Of a stretch of DNA of 39,534 nucleotides, positions 8,205-15,085 are shown piece after piece (the stretch's first letter is position 1; each line of letters starts with the position of its first letter). The notes under the pieces were generated by a model, which did no database searches, was not told the DNA's origin, and saw only the letters and a list, made by a program, of their open reading frames with translations. Made by a program: the position numbers and the translations under genes. This DNA comes from Mycolicibacterium sp. (lineage in GTDB: Bacteria > Actinomycetota > Actinomycetes > Mycobacteriales > Mycobacteriaceae): the NCBI RefSeq assembly GCF_016462545.1, contig NZ_JAEMTA010000050.1:1-39534 (forward strand). Direction: 5' to 3'.

Positions 8205-9925
8205 CAGAACAGGAAGTAGCGCTGGGCCATCGGCAGTTCGGTGGCGGGCTGCTCGGCCCAGACGTCGCCGTCGATGGTCACGGTGAACGTGTCGGGGTCG
8301 ACCTCGATGCGCGGGAGCGCGTCGTTGAGCGGCATGTCGGCCTTCCCGATCCTGCGGACGTCACCGACGGGAACGAGGCGACGGTTGACTGCCAGCCGGT
8401 CGGCCAGGTGATTCTCGATGGCCTGGGGCGCGACGAAGTGAACCGACGTGGCCGCGGCGGCAGCGGGTGCTGCGCCGAACATCGGCCGCGGCAGGACGGG
8501 TTGCGGTGTCGGGATCGAGGCGTTCGCGTCACCCATCGCGGCCCACGCGATCATGCCGCCCTTGATCACCGCGTGCGGGCGCACGCCGAAGAACGCCGGC
8601 TCCCACAGCACCAGGTCGGCGAGCTTGCCGACTTCGACGGAGCCGATCTCATGGTCGATGCCGTGCGCGATGGCCGGGCAGATCGTGTACTTCGCGACGT
8701 AGCGGCGAACCCGATTGTTGTCGGCCGCCCCGTCACCTTCCAACGCTCCGCGGCGCTTCTTCATCACGTGCGCCGTCTGCCAGGTGCGCAGGACCACTTC
8801 GCCGATACGACCCATCGCCTGGGCGTCGCTGCCGATCATCGAGATCGCGCCGATGTCGTGGAGCAGGTCCTCGGCGGCGATCGTCGAGGGCCGGATCCGG
8901 CTCTCGGCGAACGCGAGATCCTCTGGCACGCTTGGGTTCAGGTGGTGACAGACCATCAGCATGTCGAGGTGCTCGTCGAGCGTGTTGACAGTGTGTGGGC
9001 GGGTCGGGTTGGTCGAGCTGGGCAGCACGTTCGGCTGCGACACCACCGTGATGATGTCCGGTGCGTGTCCGCCGCCGGCACCCTCGGTGTGGTACGCGTG
9101 GATGGCGCGACCATTGATGGCAGCCAGGGTGTCCTCGACGAAGCCCGCCTCGTTGAGAGTGTCCGAGTGCAGGTTGACCTGAACCCCGGCGACGTCGGCG
9201 ACGGTGAGGCACGCGTCGATGGCGGCTGGTGTCGTGCCCCAGTCCTCGTGCAGCTTGAAGCCCGCTGCACCGGCCCGAAGTTGCTCCCACATGGCGTCGG
9301 CGCTGACGGTGTTGCCCTTCCCCAGCAGCAATACGTTCAGCGGCCAGTGATCGAGCGCCTCCAGCATGCGCGCCAAATGCCAGGCCCCCGGAGTGACCGT
9401 GGTGGCCTTGCTGCCCTCGGCGGGCCCGGTGCCGCCCGCGACGATCGTGGTGATGCCGCCGCCGAGGGCCTCCTCCATGATCTGCGGGCAGATCAGGTGG
9501 ACGTGGCAGTCGATGGCGCCCGCGGTGAGGATTCGCCCGTTGCCCGCGATGATCTCGGTCGAAGGTCCCACCACCAGATCGGGGTGTACGCCGGACATGA
9601 TGTCCGGATTGCCCGCCTTGCCTATGGCGCTGATGCGCCCGTCGCGAATACCGACGTCCGCCTTGATGATTCCCCAGTGGTCGACGATCACGACGCCGGT
9701 GATCACGGTGTCGGGAGCACCGTCGGCGCGGGTGGCCCGTGACTGGCCCATGGACTCGCGGAGCACCTTGCCGCCGCCGAAGACGGCTTCGTCTCCCGCC
9801 CGGCCGGGACCTCCGCTGCGGTCCTCGGTGATCTCGATGAACAGATCGGTGTCGGCGAGCCGGATCCGGTCGCCCGTCGTGGGGCCGAAGAGTGCCGCAT
9901 AGCGACTGCGGGAAAGCTCGCTCAC
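8204..9925 (-). CDS. ureC: Urease alpha subunit UreC (catalytic)
   Basis: 573 residues; hydrolyses urea to ammonia and carbamate at a di-nickel centre in the cytoplasm. The metal ligands are visible: HVH at 141-143, the carbamylated lysine in FKLHEDWG (Lys224), NLHSDTLNE, YHTEGAGGGHAPD, and the Asp of MIGSDAQAMGR. The mobile-flap Cys-His pair is in MVCHHL. All are intact, so an active enzyme is expected. The GTG start overlaps the ureB stop by four bases (GTGA). Length matches Rv1850 (577 aa). Confidence 0.97.
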   Translation of the reverse strand: MSELSRSRYAALFGPTTGDRIRLADTDLFIEITEDRSGGPGRAGDEAVFGGGKVLRESMGQSRATRADGAPDTVITGVVIVDHWGIIKADVGIRDGRISAIGKAGNPDIMSGVHPDLVVGPSTEIIAGNGRILTAGAIDCHVHLICPQIMEEALGGGITTIVAGGTGPAEGSKATTVTPGAWHLARMLEALDHWPLNVLLLGKGNTVSADAMWEQLRAGAAGFKLHEDWGTTPAAIDACLTVADVAGVQVNLHSDTLNEAGFVEDTLAAINGRAIHAYHTEGAGGGHAPDIITVVSQPNVLPSSTNPTRPHTVNTLDEHLDMLMVCHHLNPSVPEDLAFAESRIRPSTIAAEDLLHDIGAISMIGSDAQAMGRIGEVVLRTWQTAHVMKKRRGALEGDGAADNNRVRRYVAKYTICPAIAHGIDHEIGSVEVGKLADLVLWEPAFFGVRPHAVIKGGMIAWAAMGDANASIPTPQPVLPRPMFGAAPAAAAATSVHFVAPQAIENHLADRLAVNRRLVPVGDVRRIGKADMPLNDALPRIEVDPDTFTVTIDGDVWAEQPATELPMAQRYFLF

Positions 9926-10236
9926 TTGCCGTCCAACTTTCCGGGTGGGGTCAGGGACAGCCCGTAGACCTCTCGGGTGCCGCTCAGCGGAACGAGCGAG
10001 ACATGTTGGGCGATACCGGGTTCGAAGCGCACCGCGGTGCCCGCGGGGATGTCGAGTCGGTGCCCGTGGGCGGCGTCGCGGTCGAATTCCAGAGCCGCGT
10101 TGGCCTGCGGTAGGTGGACGTGACTTCCGACCTGGACAGGCCGGTCACCGGTGTTGACGACGTTCAGCTCGAGCCGGTTGGCTCCCTCGTTGATCACGAT
10201 GTCGCCGTCGCCGAAGAGGAATTCGCCTGGAATCAC
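9922..10236 (-). CDS. ureB: Urease beta subunit UreB
   Basis: 104-residue structural subunit, starting with GTG and reading IPGEFLFGDGDIVINEG, the usual N-terminus of UreB. RPVQVGSHVHLPQANAALEFDR and the end region LVPLSGTREVYGL are conserved. It associates with UreA and UreC. It lies 10 bases after ureA and overlaps ureC. Confidence 0.95.
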   Translation of the reverse strand: MIPGEFLFGDGDIVINEGANRLELNVVNTGDRPVQVGSHVHLPQANAALEFDRDAAHGHRLDIPAGTAVRFEPGIAQHVSLVPLSGTREVYGLSLTPPGKLDGK

Positions 10237-10246
10237 TAGCCTCGCC

Positions 10247-10549
10247 TCACGGGATCGGGTGGTGGACGGTGACGAGCTTGGTGCCGTCCGGGAACGTGGC
10301 TTCGGCCTGAACGTCGTAGAGCATCTCGGGCACGCCGTCCATGACGTCCTCGCGGCTGAGCACTTCGCGCCCGCTGTTCATCAGCTCGGCGACGGTGCGG
10401 CCGTCGCGAGCGCCCTCGAGAATGTGGTCGGTGATGACCGCGACCGCCTCGGGATGGTTCAGCCGCAGCCCACGCGCCTGTCGGCGTCGGGCGAGTTCGG
10501 CCGCGTATGAGATCAGCAGGCGATCCTGCTCGTGCGGTGACAGGCGCAT
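10247..10549 (-). CDS. ureA: Urease gamma subunit UreA
   Basis: 100 residues from the ATG at 10549, reading MRLSPHEQDRLL, matching mycobacterial UreA in length and start. An upstream in-frame GTG at 10567 would add six residues, but AGGA sits eight bases before the ATG. Conserved GLRLNHPEAVAVITDHILEGARDG and ATFPDGTKLVTVHHPI are present. It is the first structural urease gene; the thioesterase gene ends 60 bases upstream. Confidence 0.95.
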   Translation of the reverse strand: MRLSPHEQDRLLISYAAELARRRQARGLRLNHPEAVAVITDHILEGARDGRTVAELMNSGREVLSREDVMDGVPEMLYDVQAEATFPDGTKLVTVHHPIP

Positions 10550-10609
10550 AGGTCGCGATCCTGCCACGGTAGGCGTCGGTCAGCAGCGCACGCGTGAGTG
10601 CGCCTGCGT

Positions 10610-11020
10610 CTAGGCCTCGTTCGGCAGGTTCTGCAGTCGCACCTGACCGCGAGCGACCATCTTGTCGTTGGTGTCGGTGATCTCGATGAGCCAGATCTGT
10701 TGGCGTCTACCGCGGTGGATGGGGGTCGACACCGCGGTCACCATGCCTGCGGTGATGGCCCTCAGGAAGTCGGTGTTGTTGTTGACGCCGACCACGTTGC
10801 TTCCGGCGCCCTTGGCCTGCAGCCAGGTTGCCGCGGAGACACTGGCCACGCTCTCCACGATGGCGCAGTAGACACCACCGTGCACGATGCCGTGTGGCTG
10901 CAGATGCTTCTCGGTGATGGTCAGTTGCGCCTTCGCGCCTTCGGGTGTCACGTCCAGATAGGTCAGGCCGATCTCGTCGTCGAAACCGCCGCCTACGCCG
11001 CTGGGCATCCAAGTCGTCAC
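10610..11020 (-). CDS. Hotdog-fold thioesterase, PaaI type (Rv1847-like)
   Basis: 136 residues from the GTG at 11020 (ATG 11008 and GTG 11047 are alternatives). The hotdog-fold acyl-CoA thioesterase signature GIVHGGVYCAIVESVAS, VGVNNNTDFLRAI and the C-terminal GRRQQIWLIEITD...ARGQVRLQNL are conserved with Rv1847. The substrate is unknown. It leads into the urease operon with a 60-base gap and lies 45 bases downstream of the MrsI terminator, so read-through from the iron-regulated promoter could reach it. Confidence 0.82.
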   Translation of the reverse strand: MTTWMPSGVGGGFDDEIGLTYLDVTPEGAKAQLTITEKHLQPHGIVHGGVYCAIVESVASVSAATWLQAKGAGSNVVGVNNNTDFLRAITAGMVTAVSTPIHRGRRQQIWLIEITDTNDKMVARGQVRLQNLPNEA

Positions 11021-11065
11021 ATCGATCTGTCTACACGCACGGCACACCTGGGCGAAACACGCCCC

Positions 11066-11183
11066 GGAAAAACGGGTGGGCCCCGCTACGCGACGTGCGT
11101 GCGGGGCCCACCCTCGAGTGGACCGGGGATCTCTGCAGCCCTCAGGATTCCGCGGCGGTCCGGTGGTCTTCGTCAGCCCTATG
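11066..11183 (-). ncRNA. mrsI: Predicted iron-responsive small RNA MrsI (ncRv11846 homologue)
   Basis: A TACTAT -10 element (minus strand, 11194-11189) overlaps an IdeR-type palindrome and predicts a transcript starting near 11183. About 115 bases later comes a long GC-rich hairpin followed by TTTTT (11072-11068). No convincing ORF lies between. An internal helix, GGACCG pairing with CGGTCC, can form in the 5' part. In M. tuberculosis the iron-sparing sRNA MrsI, induced through IdeR on iron starvation, is encoded between Rv1846c (blaI) and Rv1847 in the direction of Rv1847. Position and strand here are the same. Exact ends are inferred. Confidence 0.72.
11068..11113 (-). terminator. Strong intrinsic terminator of the small RNA
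   Basis: GGGTGGGCCCCGC (11074-11086) pairs perfectly over 13 bp with GCGGGGCCCACCC (11101-11113). The loop can add ACGC/GCGT pairs around ACGTC. On the minus strand the hairpin is followed by G and five T, the canonical Rho-independent form, which is uncommon in mycobacteria. It would also stop transcripts from the FhuF-like gene. Confidence 0.85.
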
Positions 11184-11191
11184 CCCAGATA

Positions 11192-11210
11192 GTAGGCAAG
11201 GCTTGCCTAA
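11192..11210 (-). promoter_or_regulatory. IdeR-type iron box at the small-RNA promoter
   Basis: TAGGCAAG-G-CTTGCCTA (11193-11209) is a perfect 8-bp-arm palindrome with one central base. In the 19-base frame it keeps the TTAGG...CCTA core of the IdeR/DtxR consensus. It overlaps the predicted -10 (TACTAT), where iron-loaded IdeR would block transcription. It also overlaps the stop codon of the FhuF-like gene. Confidence 0.7.
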
Positions 11211-11968
11211 TTTAGCAAGGGCTTTTTCGAGCCCGTCCGGATCGGCCCACGGACCGGTACCCCGAAGCCCATCAGCGCGTCGAGCACGGCCTGCCCGCGG
11301 CGCATGCTCGCCACTTCGCTGCACCCCGCGAGCAGCGGGATCTGGGTGGCCGCGCTGACGACTGCCGTGCCGACCACGTGCCACATCGTGGCCACCGCCA
11401 TCGCGCCGCAGCTGACGTCGGCCAGCTTGTCGAATAGTGGTTCGAGGGCTCGGTGGCTGCGATGCGCCACCCAGGTCGCAAGGGCCGCTTCACTGGGTAG
11501 CGCAACGATTCGATCCCGCGGGTTGCCTTCGACCGCGAAGTGGTCGTCGTCAGGAAGGGCGCGCACCGTCGGGTCCAACACTCCGACCCAGTCGATGGCG
11601 CCTTCGGAGTCCACGTGCACCCAGAGGTTCTCGAGCCCGGTGTCCCAGGCCCTGCCCTCCAGGACCAGCAGCGGTACCACCCGCCCAAGGACGACGTGCG
11701 CCAACGTCGCGGCCAGCTGATGCGTCACGGCGACCGCGTTGCCCGTCTCGGCCGCGGCCGCATCGAACATGACGCGAAGTCGGTCGGTGGTGAGCACGTC
11801 GGTCAGCGGCCACCAGCGCCGACGGGACAGGTCGCCCATGACGGCGACGCCGTAGACGCGCGGACACGAGGGGCACAGCTCCCGCAGGCGTCGGCTCGAC
11901 TCGTGCAGCGGCAGAGTCCGCGCTATCGACATCCGGGCGATCAGGGGGTCGTCGACCAGGACGCTCAT
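11207..11968 (-). CDS. FhuF-like siderophore-iron reductase homologue lacking the C-terminal Fe-S cysteines
   Basis: 253 residues from the ATG at 11968, chosen because GGAGG lies five bases upstream and an IdeR box lies immediately before that. The central stretch AATLAHVVLGRVVPLLVLEGRAWD and the following ENLWVHVD...VLDPTV resemble FhuF-type ferric-siderophore reductases, as does VATMWHVVGTAVV later on. FhuF proteins normally end in a CC...CxxC [2Fe-2S] motif after a VR-rich strand. Here the chain stops at VRGPIRTGSKKPLLN with no cysteines. A CPSCP motif sits near residue 31 instead. Iron-regulated role is supported by the promoter box; enzymatic activity is uncertain. I know of no M. tuberculosis counterpart at this position. 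Confidence 0.6.
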   Translation of the reverse strand: MSVLVDDPLIARMSIARTLPLHESSRRLRELCPSCPRVYGVAVMGDLSRRRWWPLTDVLTTDRLRVMFDAAAAETGNAVAVTHQLAATLAHVVLGRVVPLLVLEGRAWDTGLENLWVHVDSEGAIDWVGVLDPTVRALPDDDHFAVEGNPRDRIVALPSEAALATWVAHRSHRALEPLFDKLADVSCGAMAVATMWHVVGTAVVSAATQIPLLAGCSEVASMRRGQAVLDALMGFGVPVRGPIRTGSKKPLLN

Positions 11969-11982
11969 GGACACCTCCGTTA

Positions 11983-12001
11983 TTAGGTTAGCCTTACTAT
12001 A
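11983..12001 (-). promoter_or_regulatory. IdeR iron box upstream of FhuF-like gene
   Basis: The plus-strand sequence ttaggttagccttactata matches the IdeR consensus at 15 of 19 positions with one half-site perfect. It lies 14 bases upstream of the GGAGG/ATG of the FhuF-like gene. This predicts repression when iron is sufficient. Confidence 0.75.
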
Positions 12002-12142
12002 GTGATCGCGATCGGGACCGGAATGTCTCGTGACGGGACTCACAACCGGGGTGTCATCGAAGGGTCTGGCTGGTCAGGAAGCAGCGAGCATGCCACCGGG
12101 TTGCACCTCTGACGGGCAACGACGCCTCGCGCTGACGACTGA

Positions 12143-12170
12143 TACGACACACGGTAGTAAGCCCGTAGTA
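12143..12170 (+). promoter_or_regulatory. Candidate BlaI operator upstream of blaI
   Basis: TACGAC (12143-12148) and GTAGTA (12154-12159) form an imperfect dyad, and GTAGTA repeats at 12165-12170. BlaI binds TAC/GTA-type dyads and usually represses its own gene. The site lies 35-60 bases before the blaI start. The rest of the 236-base divergent gap (11969-12204) shows only the iron box. Confidence 0.45.
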
Positions 12171-12204
12171 CCCTGAACCCATTGCTCAGGAGAGTGAAAT
12201 AAAC

Positions 12205-12621
12205 ATGGCCAAGCAAACGCGACTCGGGGAACTCGAACGCGAAGTGATGGACCACCTGTGGTCATCGCGTGAACCCCAAACCGTCCGCCAAGTGCACGAA
12301 GCGCTGGCGGCGCGCCGAGACCTGGCCTACACGACGATCATGACGGTGCTCCAACGCCTGGCCAAGAAGAACCTCGTCGTCCAACACCGGGACGACAGGG
12401 CGCACCGCTACGCCCCGACACACGGTCGCGACGAACTCGTCGCGGGTCTGATGGTCGACGCCCTCGACCAGGCGTCGGACTCCGGTAGCCGAGAGTCCGC
12501 GCTCGTCCACTTCGTCGAGCGGGTGGGCGCCGATGAAGCGGCCGCGCTGCGACGCGCACTGGCCGAACTGGAGGCGAAGGAGAGTTCTCATTCGTCCGCT
12601 GGTAATTCGGGTACTGCCTGA
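12205..12621 (+). CDS. blaI: BlaI-family winged-helix repressor
   Basis: 138 residues, the same length as Rv1846c. A winged helix-turn-helix occupies residues 1-80 (LGELEREVMDHLWS, TIMTVLQRLAKKNLV, DDRAHRYAPTHGRDEL), with a helical dimerisation tail. In M. tuberculosis BlaI represses blaC and other genes and is released on beta-lactam exposure, with the partner M56 peptidase cleaving it. The ribosome site AGGAGAG lies upstream. It is followed by the M56 gene after 14 bases, forming a sensor-repressor operon. Confidence 0.93.
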   Translation: MAKQTRLGELEREVMDHLWSSREPQTVRQVHEALAARRDLAYTTIMTVLQRLAKKNLVVQHRDDRAHRYAPTHGRDELVAGLMVDALDQASDSGSRESALVHFVERVGADEAAALRRALAELEAKESSHSSAGNSGTA

Positions 12622-12635
12622 GGGACACTGACAGT

Positions 12636-13574
12636 GTGTCCGCGCTGGCCTTCTCCGTAGTCGCGCTGCTCCTCATTGGGCCAGTGCCTGCGTTGTTGGC
12701 GCGGGCGTCATGGACACTGCGCGCGCCGCGCGCGTCGATCGTGCTCTGGCAGTCGATCGTGCTGGCCGCGGTGCTGTCCGCGTTCAGCGCGGGCATCGCC
12801 ATTGCGAGCAGATTGTTCGCTCCCGGCCCCGACGGTCGCCCCACCGCCACGGTCACCAGCGAGATCAAAGTCCTGGGCTGGCCGCTGTGGCTGCTGTACG
12901 TGGTCGTCTTCGCCCTCACCCTGCTGGTCGGCGTCCGTCTCGTGGTGGCCATCGTCCAGGTGGCGATCGCCACCCGCAGGCGACGGGCGCACCATCGGAT
13001 GCTGGTCGATCTCCTGGGCCGGTCACACGATCCGTCCCTGCGGCGGTCTCATGGCCTGCGCATCCTGAACGTCGAGCAACCGTTGGCCTACTGCCTGCCG
13101 GGCGTCCGCAGCCGGGTCGTCGTGAGCGAAGGCACGCTGCACGCCCTGACGGACACCGAGATGGCCGCGATCCTGAGCCACGAGCACGCGCACCTGCGCG
13201 CCCGCCACGACCTGGTGCTCGAGATGTTCACCGCCGTGCACGCGGCCTTCCCTCGCTTCGTCCGTAGCGCGAACGCGCTCGACGCGGTGCGCCTGCTCAT
13301 CGAACTCCTCGCCGACGACGCCGCCGTGCGGCGGGCGGGCCCCACTCCCCTGGCCCGGGCTCTCGTCGCCTGCGCCTCCGGTCGGGCACCGTCCGGCGCT
13401 CTCGCCGCGGGCGGTCCGCACACCGTGACACGCGTGCGCCGCCTCGCGGGCAAGCCCAACAGCGTCTTCCTCGCGGCAGGTGCCTACGTCACCGCTGCGG
13501 CGGTGCTCGTCGTACCAACCATTGCGCTCGCGGTGCCGTGGCTCACCGAGTTGCAGCGGCTGCTGACCGCGTAG
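12636..13574 (+). CDS. blaR: M56-family membrane zinc metallopeptidase (BlaR/MecR1-like, no sensor domain)
   Basis: 312 residues starting at GTG. Hydrophobic helices lie at about residues 3-22, 35-58, 82-112 and 278-300. The zinc motif HExxH is His182-Glu183...His186 (ILSHEHAHLRARHD), and the downstream ELLADDAAVR region supplies the third-ligand area. Classical BlaR1 carries a ~250-residue extracellular penicillin-binding domain; it is absent here, as in Rv1845c. The signal that activates the protease is therefore unclear. Its presumed target is the BlaI encoded upstream. Confidence 0.88.
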   Translation: MSALAFSVVALLLIGPVPALLARASWTLRAPRASIVLWQSIVLAAVLSAFSAGIAIASRLFAPGPDGRPTATVTSEIKVLGWPLWLLYVVVFALTLLVGVRLVVAIVQVAIATRRRRAHHRMLVDLLGRSHDPSLRRSHGLRILNVEQPLAYCLPGVRSRVVVSEGTLHALTDTEMAAILSHEHAHLRARHDLVLEMFTAVHAAFPRFVRSANALDAVRLLIELLADDAAVRRAGPTPLARALVACASGRAPSGALAAGGPHTVTRVRRLAGKPNSVFLAAGAYVTAAAVLVVPTIALAVPWLTELQRLLTA

Positions 13575-13623
13575 ATTCGCTCTTTGCAACGTCCTGTGTC
13601 GACCACACAACGAAAGGCTGCCT

Positions 13624-15078
13624 GTGAGCTCGCCCGAAACCCACGCCACGGCCCAGATCGGCGTCACCGGACTCGCCGTGATGGGGTCGAACATCGCCCG
13701 TAACTTCGCCCACCACGGGTACACCGTCGCGCTGCACAACCGCACCGTCGCCAAGACCGATGCACTGCTCGAGGCGCACGGTTCGGAGGGCAAGTTCGTG
13801 CGCAGTGAGACGATTCCGGAATTCCTTGCCGCACTGGAGAAGCCGCGCCGGGTGCTGATCATGGTCAAGGCGGGCGACCCCACCGACGCGGTGATCAACG
13901 AACTCGCCGACGCGATGGAGGAAGGCGACATCATCATCGATGGCGGCAACTCCCTCTACACCGACACCATCCGACGCGAGAAGGCGATCCGGGAACGGGG
14001 TCTGCACTTCGTCGGCGCCGGCATCTCCGGTGGCGAGGAGGGCGCGCTCAACGGTCCGTCGATCATGCCCGGCGGTCCCGCGGAGTCCTACAAGTCACTA
14101 GGGCCACTCCTGGAGGAGATCTCCGCCCACGTCGACGGCGTGCCCTGCTGCACGCACATCGGTCCCGACGGATCGGGCCACTTCGTCAAGATGGTGCACA
14201 ACGGCATCGAATACTCCGACATGCAGCTGATCGGCGAGGCCTACCAACTGCTGCGCGACGGGCTCGGCAAGTCCGCACCCGAAATCGCCGAGGTCTTCGG
14301 CGAATGGAACAAGGGCGATCTGGACAGCTACCTCATCGAGATCACCGCCGAGGTTCTCAAGCAGGTCGACGCGAAGACCGGCAAGCCGCTGGTGGACGTC
14401 ATCCTCGACGAGGCCGAGCAGAAGGGCACCGGCCGCTGGACGGTCAAGTCCGCCCTCGACCTCGGAGTGCCGGTCACCGGTATCGCGGAGGCCGTGTTCG
14501 CCCGCGCCCTGTCCGGTTCGGTCACGCAACGCAAGGCCACGACGGGTCTGGCGTCCGGCACGCTCGGCGCCAAGCCCACCGACGCCGAGAAGTTCACCGA
14601 CGACGTCAGCAAGGCTCTCTACGCCTCGAAGATCGTCGCGTATGCCCAGGGGTTCAACCAGATTCAGGCCGGAAGCAAGGAATACGACTGGAACATCACG
14701 CCCGGCGACATGGCCACCATCTGGCGCGGTGGCTGCATCATTCGGGCCAAGTTCCTCAACCGGATCAAGGAAGCGTTCGACGACGAGCCGGAACTGGCCA
14801 CGTTGATCGTCGCCCCGTACTTCCGCGAGGCCATCGAAGCAGCCATCGACAGCTGGCGTCGCGTCGTGGTCACCGCCACCGAACTGGGCATCCCGATTCC
14901 CGGCTTCTCCTCGGCGCTGTCCTACTACGACGCACTGCGCACCGAGCGGCTGCCCGCTGCCCTCACCCAGGGTCTGCGCGACTTCTTCGGCGCGCACACC
15001 TACGGGCGCATCGACGAAGACCCGAGCAAGAAGTTCCACACCCAGTGGAGTGGCGATCGCAGCGAGTCGCCTGCGTGA
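13624..15078 (+). CDS. gnd1: 6-phosphogluconate dehydrogenase (decarboxylating)
   Basis: 484 residues, homodimeric GndA type. It converts 6-phosphogluconate and NADP+ to ribulose 5-phosphate, CO2 and NADPH. The Rossmann motif GLAVMGSNIARN starts at residue 16, and HNRT follows for NADP. The substrate signature IMPGGPAESYKSLGP and the catalytic HFVKMVHNGIEYSDMQ are intact, with WRGGCIIRAKFLN later. Length matches Rv1844c (485 aa). It starts at GTG 49 bases after the M56 gene and precedes guaB1 by seven bases. Confidence 0.96.
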   Translation: MSSPETHATAQIGVTGLAVMGSNIARNFAHHGYTVALHNRTVAKTDALLEAHGSEGKFVRSETIPEFLAALEKPRRVLIMVKAGDPTDAVINELADAMEEGDIIIDGGNSLYTDTIRREKAIRERGLHFVGAGISGGEEGALNGPSIMPGGPAESYKSLGPLLEEISAHVDGVPCCTHIGPDGSGHFVKMVHNGIEYSDMQLIGEAYQLLRDGLGKSAPEIAEVFGEWNKGDLDSYLIEITAEVLKQVDAKTGKPLVDVILDEAEQKGTGRWTVKSALDLGVPVTGIAEAVFARALSGSVTQRKATTGLASGTLGAKPTDAEKFTDDVSKALYASKIVAYAQGFNQIQAGSKEYDWNITPGDMATIWRGGCIIRAKFLNRIKEAFDDEPELATLIVAPYFREAIEAAIDSWRRVVVTATELGIPIPGFSSALSYYDALRTERLPAALTQGLRDFFGAHTYGRIDEDPSKKFHTQWSGDRSESPA

Positions 15079-15085
15079 GATCGCG

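Noticed and set aside
8189..9742. 517-codon open frame on the plus strand opposite ureC
   Set aside because: Antisense to intact ureC; composition is typical of a GC-rich shadow.
11142..11384. 80-codon minus-strand frame overlapping the sRNA locus
   Set aside because: It overlaps the FhuF-like gene in another frame, and the promoter and terminator fit an RNA instead.
12040..12255. 71-codon minus-strand frame in the divergent region upstream of blaI
   Set aside because: It overlaps the blaI coding sequence and regulatory sites, and has no ribosome site or family features.
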